From NCBI RefSeq assembly GCF_002968285.2, contig NZ_CP134400.1, forward strand, positions 5,146,001-5,210,000: a stretch of DNA of 64,000 nucleotides. The letters are read 5' to 3'. Positions 7,219 through 14,400 of this stretch are shown piece by piece; position 1 is the stretch's first letter; every line of letters begins with the position of its first letter. A program made the translations under genes and the position numbers. The notes beneath the pieces were generated by a model. That model had not been told where the DNA came from. It saw nothing but the letters and a program-made list of their open reading frames with translations, and did not search any database. The stretch comes from Mycobacterium sp. ITM-2016-00318 (lineage in GTDB: Bacteria > Actinomycetota > Actinomycetes > Mycobacteriales > Mycobacteriaceae).

Positions 7219-8382
7219 TTACCAGAACTGCCACCACGGCCGGCCACCGCTGCTTGAACCGCTGCGCTGGGCGCCAATGAACAATCCCAAAAAGGCGGTG
7301 ACGAGGCCGCTGATGGTCATGGTGAATTGAGTCCACACATTCTGAATGAAGGTAACCAATGCGCCAGGCTCCGCACTACCGCTGGAACCTGCTGTGCCGC
7401 TGCTGGAACCTGCTGTGCCGCTGCTGGAGCCCGCTGTGCCGCTGCTGGAACCTGCTGTGCCGCTGCTGGAGCCCGCTGTGCCGCTGCTGGAGCCTGCTGT
7501 GCCGCTGCTGGAACCCGCTGTGCCGCTGCTGGAGCCTGTTGTTTCGCCGGTGGAGCCTGCTGTGCCGCTGCTGGAGCCTGCTGTGCCGCTGCTGGAGCCT
7601 GTTGTTTCGCCGGTGGAGCCTGCTGTGCCGCTGCTGGAGCCTGTTGTTTCGCCGGTGGAGCCTGCTGTGCCGCTGCTGGAGCCTGCTGTGCCGCTGCTGG
7701 AGCCTGTTGTTTCGCCGGTGGAGCCTGCTGTGCCGCTGCTGGAGCCTGCTGTGCCGCTGCTGGAGCCTGTTGTTTCGCCGGTGGAGCCTGCTGTGCCGCT
7801 GCTGGAGCCTGTTGTTTCGCCGGTGGAGCCTGCTGTGCCGCTGCTGGAGCCTGCTGTGCCGCTGCTGGAGCCTGTTGTTTCGCCGGTGGAGCCTGCTGTG
7901 CCGCTGCTGGAACCCGACGAACCACTCGCACCGCTCGTTGTGCCGCATTCGTCAGCGACATATTCAATCCGCACAAAACGGCCGGTGGTGTCGAACAGTC
8001 CGCTCGGGCCAAGCTTAGTCGCCAGGCCGCTGGAGCCTGCTGTGCCGCTGCTGGAACCCGCTGTGCCGCTGCTGGAACCCGCTGTGCCGCTGCTGGAGCC
8101 TGTTGTTTCGCCGGTGGAGCCTGCTGTGCCGCTGCTGGAGCCTGTTGTTTCGCCGGTGGAGCCTGCTGTGCCGCTGCTGGAGCCTGTTGTTTCGGGGCAT
8201 GCCGCCGTGAGCGAGAACTGCGGGGACTCGTCAGGAACCGAGAAAAGCGCGCCACCTGTCAGCGCTAAACCGCCGGCGAACAGCGCGGCTCCAACCGCGC
8301 GCCGAGTGTGCGATGGCTCCTCAGTTGGTGCTGGAACATGCTGCTCCAAGGAATTCTGGTCCTTTTCGCTTTTGCTACTCAC
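7219..8382 (-). CDS. Heptad-repeat (SSSGTAG/STGETTG) surface protein
   Basis: Encodes 387 residues from GTG at 8382, chosen because AAGGAG lies 5 bases upstream; the ATG at 8415 lacks this. Layout: acidic cytosolic N-terminus (1-27); one hydrophobic segment after HTRR (about 28-50, signal or anchor); a short stretch ending in a Cys; repeat block 1 (53 residues); a unique 36-residue insert containing GRFVRIEYVADECG; repeat block 2 (exactly 25 heptads); then a hydrophobic C-terminal segment (FIQNVWTQFTMTISGLVTAF region) and a Trp-rich tail GGRPWWQFW. Roughly half of the repeat is Ser/Thr and its only charge is one Glu per STGETTG unit. I know no family for it. It looks like an exported, membrane-tethered, possibly glycosylated or otherwise modified rod. 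Confidence 0.75.
   Translation of the reverse strand: MSSKSEKDQNSLEQHVPAPTEEPSHTRRAVGAALFAGGLALTGGALFSVPDESPQFSLTAACPETTGSSSGTAGSTGETTGSSSGTAGSTGETTGSSSGTAGSSSGTAGSSSGTAGSSGLATKLGPSGLFDTTGRFVRIEYVADECGTTSGASGSSGSSSGTAGSTGETTGSSSGTAGSSSGTAGSTGETTGSSSGTAGSTGETTGSSSGTAGSSSGTAGSTGETTGSSSGTAGSSSGTAGSTGETTGSSSGTAGSTGETTGSSSGTAGSSSGTAGSTGETTGSSSGTAGSSSGTAGSSSGTAGSSSGTAGSSSGTAGSSSGTAGSSSGTAGSSGSAEPGALVTFIQNVWTQFTMTISGLVTAFLGLFIGAQRSGSSSGGRPWWQFW
7387..7911 (-). repeat. 21-bp tandem repeat, block 2 (25 units)
   Basis: Exactly 25 in-frame 21-bp units coding SSSGTAG (A) or STGETTG (B) in the order ABAABABA ABAABABA ABAAAAAAA. The 8-unit (168-bp) pattern is present twice in a row, showing duplication of a higher-order unit before a run of single-unit expansion at the C-terminal end. 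The units are nearly identical at DNA level, so the array is expected to vary in length. Confidence 0.95.
8035..8193 (-). repeat. 21-bp tandem repeat, block 1 (about 7.5 units)
   Basis: Same 21-bp unit family as block 2, coding ETTG-A-B-A-B-A-A-A, separated from block 2 by about 120 bases of unique coding sequence. No stops occur in any frame of the repeat on either strand, which creates long spurious antisense open frames. Confidence 0.95.
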
Positions 8383-9467
8383 GTCGCTCCTTCTGCCTGG
8401 TGCACCCCTGCGCATTGGTGAGTTCGATTTGCGGCTTACGACTGCAACCTAAGGTCGGCAGCCGCTCAAAGCACGAGTAGTTGACTTCTTGTCTTCGCAG
8501 GCAATCTGCCCGCGACTTGGCGCGAACTGCAAAGGACGCGAGACGCGGGAGCGGCTGGACAAACACCCGCTGCCTGTGCCCAGCCCGAAGTCGACCGACA
8601 AACCTGACCTTTCAACACGACGAACGCACCTCGGCCGCCACCTCCCGACGGGTTGGGGCCTTTGTTAGTGACGCTGGCACTAGGCTAGGACTTTGCTGCA
8701 AACCATGTCAACAGGCGCGATACTACCCAACACCAATAAGTTGAGTTCTGCACGTTCGCGGCACCCATTTACGCGTCCGCCGATTCCGTTTCCGCATGTA
8801 GTCGGGCATCGGCGTCTCGACATTGGCGTCAGTTCGCCCACACTATTGCTTGATTGATCAAACATAGTGCCCATCCATGCATTCGAGATCAGAATCGGTT
8901 GCTGATCCGACTTCGCCCTGCTCTCGACCCCGGCGACCTGACTTCACCCACTGACGGCTTCCCGAGGCCACTCACACCGAGCCCTTTTGCTGAGTAGACG
9001 ACCACTCCCGCTACGCCCTGTTCGACGACGAACGCGCCGAAATGATTGACCGCACTTGAGGCGAGGAGTCGGCCAATCGATGGGCCGAAGGTGGTTGCCC
9101 GGCGTGGTCGGATCGAACCCAGAACTCTTCAAGATGAATCAAAAGCCGGCCATCGTTCGAGCACCGCCGTCCTCTCGTGGTTTGGGCCGTGATCTTCACT
9201 CCCACAGTCGATTTCATAATCATCCCCCTCGGGCCAAGGCAACGGTGACGGCAGAGAGCGCCACGTGTTCAGGAACATGGCCGCCGAGCGCGATCCCCAT
9301 CAACCGCGGCATCAGCACGTCTGCGGATTGCTCAAGGCGTCTACGTGCAGCTCTCCGGATTTGCGGCGCGGCTCCACATGTGGAGCGTCGCCAGAGCGCG
9401 ATTGTCAGCGCGCCCGGCCACCAAGGTGAACCGCCCGGTTGCACACGCTTCGAATGTGTCCGCCGGA
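8383..9467. other. Long region without recognisable genes
   Basis: About 1.08 kb between the repeat-protein start and the end of the membrane-protein gene. It looks less GC-rich than the cell-wall genes. Short frames on both strands give Arg/Ser-rich peptides without family features. It must hold the promoter of the minus-strand operon beginning at 8382, but I could not assign -35/-10 boxes with confidence. It may contain decayed genes. Confidence 0.5.
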
Positions 9468-11144
9468 TCAAGACGAGGCGACGGACCGGCGACCAGGCAC
9501 TCCTTTTTCGGGGAGAAAGCTCCAGATACGGGAAGGCCGAAAGTCGGACCAGAGGGCGGTCCAGACGAGCACGAACGCAAACAGCGCCATCGAGATCCGA
9601 TGGTTGGACGTGATGTCGTCGCCGGGAAGCGTCGGAGCCAGGAATGTGAACGTCCAGAACAGCGCAAAGAACACGTAGACCGCGAAGTCGCGCCATCGCT
9701 GCTCGACGGTGCGTGCCGTCGCGGCCGCGCGAAGGGCTAGCGCGGGAATTAGCGCGAGAATGCAGTAGTAGTAGTTCGACGGCAGACTGAACGTGAACAT
9801 GAACACGACGCCGCCGAGGAGCGCGGCCTCGTAGGGACGACGCCTCGACGCCGCCCATACCGTCGCCGCGGCAACCACTGCCTGAAGCGGCACCACGATC
9901 GGGCGCATCGACACCCAGGTCTCGCGCAGCGCCAGATTCCACATCCGGTACCGGTCGTTTCCCTCGTGGCCGTGGAAATTCTGAAAGGGAACCCAGTCGC
10001 GAAACGTCAGGACCTTCTTCAGGCCCAAACTGAGCGGGTGATAGACGTCGTCATGTCGGCCGATGCGCATGAAAAAGACATTCCATTCGGACACCCCGAA
10101 CATGATGATGCTCGCCAAGACAAACAGAACGACGATCCCGCCGAAGTAGAGCGCGAACGTGCGCAGCACCGCTCGGTACTCGGCTGAGCGACGTGCACGC
10201 ACGGCGAGGGGAACCATCGCGGCGACCGCGAAGGCGACGGGGAAGAGCCGATCGCACGTGGCCAACCCGAACAGAACCCCAGCAAGGGCCCATCGTTCCT
10301 TTTTCAGGGCGACGATTCCGAGGACAAGCGCGACGACCCACATGAAGCGGAGAACGGACCCACCATTCCACGAATAGTCCGAGACGAAGCTCGCGCCGAA
10401 GAACGTCACGAAGACGAGGGCGGTGATGTTTCCGAATCCCACCCGCATCATCAAGAAGCAGACGACGAGGAGGATGAGATCGATCCCCGTCGCGACGAGA
10501 TACGTCGGCCACGGGCCCGCTCGAATCGGAATCCAATTCGTCAGCGGCTGGCTGAGCACGAGGCTGCTCGGCGGCGCGTTGTAGCCGGCGTCGAAGATCA
10601 CGGCATTCCAGCGGCGGTCCTCGGCCAGACGGGCGAGCTCGCGCACGTCGTCCTTGAACGAAGCCCACCGTGAGTCGGAGAATCGTGCACGCGCGCCGGC
10701 ACGGCATTGAGCCATGCTCTCCTCGTCGGTCTTGTCGGTGAGAATGTCGGCAAGATCGCGGACGGGCCCCGTGATGCGCGGCGGATGGTGTTCTTCGGCG
10801 GCGATCTCCCGATCGGCCAGTGTCAAACAGTCGTAGAGCGCGAGGTAGCCAATCTCACGGAAGTACTTCGGCCCGAGGTAGTAGTGGACGAACTCATGAA
10901 AGTGGAATGGGCGGTTCTGGTGAACCTTCGTCCGAGATGGGCTCGTCGCGTTGAGATCCGCATCGACGTAGATGTCCTGAAATGAACCGTTGCGCGTCCA
11001 TGACGCGATCGACGCCACGGCACACAGTAATAGGACCACGGCCGCCCATCGGCGCGCCCGCCCGCGCGTCAGAACGATCACCGTCGCCATGATCGATGCG
11101 AGGAGGACCACGAGGACTGCCGTCGTCAGCTGTGCTCCCGTCAC
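9468..11144 (-). CDS. Large polytopic membrane protein, GT-C/DUF2029-like
   Basis: Encodes 558 residues from GTG at 11144 with GAGGAG about 8 bases upstream. An N-terminal helix pair (about 5-50) is followed by a 160-residue extracytoplasmic loop starting DIYVDADLNATSPSR and containing HFHEFVHYYLGPKYFREIGY, then about ten further transmembrane helices. The long first loop with acidic residues, followed by many helices, resembles GT-C fold polyprenyl-phosphate-sugar transferases, and the HYYLG-KYF-E-GY phrase recalls proteins of myxobacteria-like Deltaproteobacteria, suggesting transfer. No specific family or donor can be named. It is on the same strand as, and upstream of, the repeat-protein operon, separated by about 1 kb. 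Confidence 0.65.
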   Translation of the reverse strand: MTGAQLTTAVLVVLLASIMATVIVLTRGRARRWAAVVLLLCAVASIASWTRNGSFQDIYVDADLNATSPSRTKVHQNRPFHFHEFVHYYLGPKYFREIGYLALYDCLTLADREIAAEEHHPPRITGPVRDLADILTDKTDEESMAQCRAGARARFSDSRWASFKDDVRELARLAEDRRWNAVIFDAGYNAPPSSLVLSQPLTNWIPIRAGPWPTYLVATGIDLILLVVCFLMMRVGFGNITALVFVTFFGASFVSDYSWNGGSVLRFMWVVALVLGIVALKKERWALAGVLFGLATCDRLFPVAFAVAAMVPLAVRARRSAEYRAVLRTFALYFGGIVVLFVLASIIMFGVSEWNVFFMRIGRHDDVYHPLSLGLKKVLTFRDWVPFQNFHGHEGNDRYRMWNLALRETWVSMRPIVVPLQAVVAAATVWAASRRRPYEAALLGGVVFMFTFSLPSNYYYCILALIPALALRAAATARTVEQRWRDFAVYVFFALFWTFTFLAPTLPGDDITSNHRISMALFAFVLVWTALWSDFRPSRIWSFLPEKGVPGRRSVASS

Positions 11145-11404
11145 GCCAGCTCCTCACCAGACAGTCAGCAGGCCCGCACTGAAGAGAACGAACGAATCAA
11201 CATCGCCAAAGATCGCACGACGTACAGCATCGCACCCGCAAACCCAACGAAGAAGCCCGCGACGATTGCTGCGGCTTCCCCGATCGAATGACTGCCGGTA
11301 GTCGCTTTACCGGTAGTCGTCCGGCGCGACCGCGGCGCCGGTGGCCTGGCCGATCACCTTCGCCAGCTCAGCGATCAGCAGACCGCCCTCCTCGGACACG
11401 GCGG

Positions 11405-11735
11405 GCGCATCGGTGGGGCAAGCATTCGCGCTCGGAGATGCCTGGGAGATGTGAGGCGTTCTTCCTGTCGTCCGGGTCGTACAGGTCGATGGCGGAACTG
11501 TACGACAGCTCGGACACGAATTGCGGGTGGTGGAGGAATACCAGTTCCTGGACGTAGGGGATGGCGCCGCGTGGGGCTGGCGGTGCCTCGGCGCGCCGCC
11601 ACAGGTGGTCGTTGCCGCGCAGGAATTCGCTTTAGTGCTTGACCCCGATCAGGTACAGAGTGTCGCGGGCGAGAACCAGCAGGTTGAGTTCGTGCCAGCG
11701 ACCGCGATTGAAGGCACGTCGATAAACAACTCCAC
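11405..11735 (-). pseudogene. NERD/PglW-like protein kinase remnant (phage-defence relic)
   Basis: Minus-strand translation reads FNRGRWHELNLLVLARDT, LYLIGVKH, a stop codon, then SEFLRGNDHLWRRAEAPP and, in the same frame, IPYVQELVFLHHPQFVSELS ... IDLYDPDDRKNASHLPGIS. This follows, block by block, the N-terminal nuclease-related (NERD) part of PglW-type kinases of Pgl/BREX-2 defence: W-HE-DLLVL, LRGNDHLW-R, VQE-VFLHHP, LYG-DD, LPGIS. The middle of the NERD domain is deleted, a stop interrupts it and the kinase domain is gone. The match is from memory of the family; it is clearly not functional. Confidence 0.65.
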
Positions 11736-12088
11736 TAGTACGCACGGTCTGTGTCGAGGCTCGTTGGCCCATTACGTTCGACTGCCCAACGCCTGCGATA
11801 TCGAAGAACATGGAGCGAATGATCGAAGTCATCGCTTATATCGCGTCGGGTCGCGGGAGTCGCTGTTGGTTCGTGCCGAACCCCGTGATCGCCTCCCGAG
11901 TCCGCAATGTGCCCACTTAAAATCCGTCCAGTGTCGGTTCGAGTCCGTCATGCATACGAAGGGAACCACCAACGGGCTACGGACCGTTGGGCGAGAAGCT
12001 GGACGCTTGATTGGCCTCGGAAAAGGCGAACCCTGCCCGCCAACTGTGCGTCGCCACGAGAACGTCCTTTCGCAATTCGGGTACCCGG
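11736..12088. other. Non-coding stretch with second tRNA-like repeat
   Basis: No convincing gene. The only structure recognised is the 32-base tRNA-like repeat at 11915-11946. The remaining sequence gives short frames without family features. Confidence 0.4.
11915..11946 (+). repeat. Second copy of the tRNA-like direct repeat (possible attR)
   Basis: Matches 5068-5099 at 30 of 32 positions: an ACTTAAAATCCG anticodon-arm segment, two differing bases, then CAGTGTCGGTTCGAGTCC covering the variable loop and T-arm. Acceptor sequence does not follow. The same orientation in both copies makes them direct repeats bounding about 6.8 kb. Confidence 0.6.
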
Positions 12089-12248
12089 CGGCACCGTGGT
12101 GTGGACCGACCCGCACGGCCGAACTCATCTGATGCGACCGGGCAACTACGGGCTGTTCCCGTCGCTGTGTCGACCCACCGCACCGGTGATCCTGTCCACC
12201 GCTGAAACGGCCGCATCAGCACTGAGCGTGCTCGCAATAGGCAACTGA
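12089..12248 (+). pseudogene. 3' fragment of a DUF222-HNH gene
   Basis: From about 12089 the translation GGTVVWTDPHGRTHLMRPG, then NYGLFPSLCRPTAPVILST, closely follows the region just after the HNH domain of the gene at 2168-3754 (DGTVVWTDPHGQTQLTRPGS). Similarity is lost after about 15 more codons and the frame ends at 12248; DNA similarity resumes around 12262-12330 in the sequence leading into the cyclase stop. No N-terminal part is present. Confidence 0.8.
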
Positions 12249-12309
12249 TCGGGTATCTCGGAGATGATTGCGCCGAAGCCTTTTCCCGCCGCCCTTCTGA
12301 CGGACCGAA

Positions 12310-13620
12310 CTACGTCGATGCGACGGCGAAGAGCTTCCACTCACCGGGCACGCCCCTCAACTCATGGGCGCCGCGGTCCTCGAACTCGAGGCCCGACCCG
12401 ATAACCAGGTCGCGCAGTGTGCTGGACACGAGCACATCATTCGCTCTGGCCAGAGCGGCTACGCGTGCACCGATGTGAACACCGATGCCGCCGATGTCTT
12501 CGCCGCGCACCTCGCACTCACCGGTATGCAATCCGGCGCGCACCTCGATGCCTAACGCCTGCACTGCATCGCGAATGGCCATGGCGCAGCGGATCGCCCG
12601 CTGCGGGCCGTCGAACATCGCCAGGAAGCCGTCACCGGACGTGTTCACCTCACGGCCACGGAACCGCGCGAGTTGTGCCCGCACAACGGCGTCGTGGGCG
12701 TCAAGCAAGGCATGCCAGTCACGGTCGCCCAACTCCGCCGCCCGGCGCGTCGACTCAACGATGTCGGTGAACAACACCGTCGCCAGCACCCGATCATCGG
12801 CCACATCGGCCCGTTCGCCAGTGAGGAATTCCGCGATCTCTTTGAAGGACTCGCGCCATGGTTCGACGAAGTGGTACGTGTTGCGGCCCGGCAGCTCAAC
12901 ATATTTCGCGCCATCGATGCGGTCGGCGACGAACCGGCCGCCTTCCGGTGCGGACAACGGGTCGTCGGTGTATTGGATGACAAGCGTGGGAACGCGGACG
13001 CTGGGCAGAATCTCGCGTGCGCTCAATCCTGTGGTCAGCGGCAACATCAACGCCACAGTTCGTGGGCTCGCCGTCAGGCGTTCCTCTCGTGCCCACGCAG
13101 CCCGGATCTCCTCATTCCACGGCATGTCCGGATTGACCAGGTGTTGCAACTCGCCGGTGCCCCACGTGGCGACCAACGTGTCGATGGCTTCGCCTTGCGC
13201 CGCCGTTCGATCCGGCGGATCCACGTGGCCGTTGAGCACGACCAGCCCAGCGGTGCGCGACGGATGCGTGCCGGCGAACAGCGCCGCTGTGGCGATCGCG
13301 CCCGGATACGTGACGAGAAATGCTTCGCGACTCCCGAGGTCGTCGAGCACCGCGGTGATGCTGTCGGCCCATTGCTCCAACGTCGGCAGCGCTTCGGCGG
13401 TGACGGGATCGGATGCACCGGTGCCTGGCTGATCGAAGAAGATCAACCGGCCGAGCGATGTCATCGCCTCAACCCACCCCTGAGTCGACGGCAGCTCCGG
13501 GAAGAGCTCACAGCATGTGAACCAGTTCGACACGAACACGATGTCGCGCTCACCCGCGGGCGACGCGCGATAGGCGACCCGCAAGTCCCCATTCAGCGCG
13601 TACCGCGTCTCCGAGAACAC
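12310..13620 (-). CDS. Alpha/beta-hydrolase - class III nucleotide cyclase fusion
   Basis: Encodes 436 residues. Residues about 1-265 resemble an alpha/beta hydrolase (YRASPAGERDIVFVSNW, IFFDQPGTGASDP, and a C-terminal HF), although the nucleophile elbow reads LVTYPGAIAT rather than GxSxG. Residues about 275-436 are a class III cyclase: VLFTDIVEST gives the first metal aspartate, NTSGDGFLAMFDG the second, AGLHTGE follows, and IGARVAALAR supplies the transition-state arginine. The cyclase half therefore looks catalytically complete for cAMP (or cGMP). Such fusions are common in mycobacteria. It starts with GTG 19 bases after the 34-residue membrane ORF, so it is probably the last gene of a three-gene operon. 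Confidence 0.85.
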   Translation of the reverse strand: MFSETRYALNGDLRVAYRASPAGERDIVFVSNWFTCCELFPELPSTQGWVEAMTSLGRLIFFDQPGTGASDPVTAEALPTLEQWADSITAVLDDLGSREAFLVTYPGAIATAALFAGTHPSRTAGLVVLNGHVDPPDRTAAQGEAIDTLVATWGTGELQHLVNPDMPWNEEIRAAWAREERLTASPRTVALMLPLTTGLSAREILPSVRVPTLVIQYTDDPLSAPEGGRFVADRIDGAKYVELPGRNTYHFVEPWRESFKEIAEFLTGERADVADDRVLATVLFTDIVESTRRAAELGDRDWHALLDAHDAVVRAQLARFRGREVNTSGDGFLAMFDGPQRAIRCAMAIRDAVQALGIEVRAGLHTGECEVRGEDIGGIGVHIGARVAALARANDVLVSSTLRDLVIGSGLEFEDRGAHELRGVPGEWKLFAVAST

Positions 13621-13639
13621 CGGAGAAGTGTTTCAAAGC

Positions 13640-13744
13640 TCAGCGCCGAGATTTGACGAACCGCACAACGAAATAGATCGCGACTGCCGTACAGGGCAGC
13701 GCCAAGAAGAGCGGGCCCATCCAATCCGGCGCGGGCTCATTCAT
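13640..13744 (-). CDS. 34-residue single-helix membrane protein
   Basis: The ATG at 13744 overlaps the end of the upstream 57-codon gene by 8 bases (ATGAATGA), typical of translational coupling. The product starts MNEPAPDWMGPLFLALPC and continues with one hydrophobic helix and a basic C-terminus (VVRFVKSRR). No family is known to me. The coupling and a well-formed membrane segment support it as real; size makes it uncertain. Confidence 0.45.
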   Translation of the reverse strand: MNEPAPDWMGPLFLALPCTAVAIYFVVRFVKSRR

Positions 13745-13910
13745 TGCGGGGAAGACGCGCGAGCTTCGTCAGCGAGGCACCCAACACCATGAGTACCGCG
13801 ATCGCGATGAGTTCCCAATGTTCCCGGATCCATTTGGCGACCCGCGCCGTAGCGCTTCGGATCCTCGAACGGGTTCTGCTCGTTGATTCCAGGTCGAGGT
13901 CGTCCTCCAT
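13737..13910 (-). CDS. 57-residue membrane protein
   Basis: From ATG at 13910 the product has an acidic then basic N-terminus (MEDDLDLESTSRTRSRIRSA), an amphipathic stretch and one transmembrane helix (ELIAIAVLMVLGASLTKLA). The open frame continues upstream to 14087, but that part is antisense to the GtrA gene. It diverges from gtrA with 45 bases between starts and is coupled to the 34-residue gene downstream. Function unknown. Confidence 0.5.
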   Translation of the reverse strand: MEDDLDLESTSRTRSRIRSATARVAKWIREHWELIAIAVLMVLGASLTKLARLPRNE

Positions 13911-13955
13911 CAGCGGATGAACCCACCCCAGAGGCCTCCTGAGTAGGCTGCCCGG

Positions 13956-14369
13956 GTGACCGAGCCCCCGATGCAGCCGAACCTGAGTCTGATGACGCAG
14001 ATATGGCGGTTCGTCGTCACCGGCGGATTCTCGGCCATCGTCGACTTCGGGCTCTACGTCCTGCTCTACCGGTTTGCGGGCATGCAACCCGACCTGGCCA
14101 AGGTCATCGGCTGGATCGCAGGCACCACCACCGCATACCTACTCAACCGACGCTGGACCTTCCAGGCGCCGCCCAGCACCGCAAGGATGGCCGCCGTCTG
14201 GGGCCTTTACATCACGACCTTCGTCGTGCAGGTCGGCCTCAACCACTTCTTCCTGCGGCTACTCGACTACACACCGACCGCTGTGGTCGTCGCGTTCGTC
14301 ATCGCCCAGGGCACCGCGACCGTCATCAACTTCGTCGTGCAGCGGGCGGTCATTTTCCGGCTGCGATGA
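13956..14369 (+). CDS. GtrA-family membrane protein (Rv3789 homologue)
   Basis: Encodes 137 residues from GTG at 13956, with four transmembrane helices typical of GtrA ([72 protein letters not shown]). In M. tuberculosis the Rv3789 protein lies directly before dprE1 and has been proposed either to flip decaprenyl-phosphoryl-arabinose or to recruit AftA. The gene order here is the same: dprE1 starts 31 bases after its stop, so the arabinan operon probably begins here. Confidence 0.92.
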   Translation: MTEPPMQPNLSLMTQIWRFVVTGGFSAIVDFGLYVLLYRFAGMQPDLAKVIGWIAGTTTAYLLNRRWTFQAPPSTARMAAVWGLYITTFVVQVGLNHFFLRLLDYTPTAVVVAFVIAQGTATVINFVVQRAVIFRLR

Positions 14370-14400
14370 GCCGAAGGCACCGCACGGTACCCTCGTCACG

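Noticed and set aside
7387..8193. CRISPR array
   Set aside because: Units are contiguous in-frame coding repeats with no unique spacers, and no cas genes are nearby.
7327..8452. Long open frames (about 310-370 codons) on the plus strand across the repeat region
   Set aside because: They exist because the 21-bp repeat has no stop in any frame. The minus frame has a good ribosome-binding site, a membrane segment and operon context; the plus frames are Cys/Ala or Pro/Leu monotony.
8944..9223. Short minus-strand frames and a T-arm-like GGGTTCGATCC near 9100
   Set aside because: No acceptor or anticodon arms can be built around it, and the peptides match nothing I recognise.
9220..9942. A 240-codon minus-strand frame overlapping the 3' end of the membrane-protein gene
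   Set aside because: Mostly a shadow of the 558-codon gene, with no family features in the part that extends beyond it.
11308..11400. Continuation of the PglW-like remnant (VSEEGGLLIAELAKVIGQA segment)
   Set aside because: It is in a different frame and does not match PglW clearly; it could be from another lost gene, so it was left out of the pseudogene.
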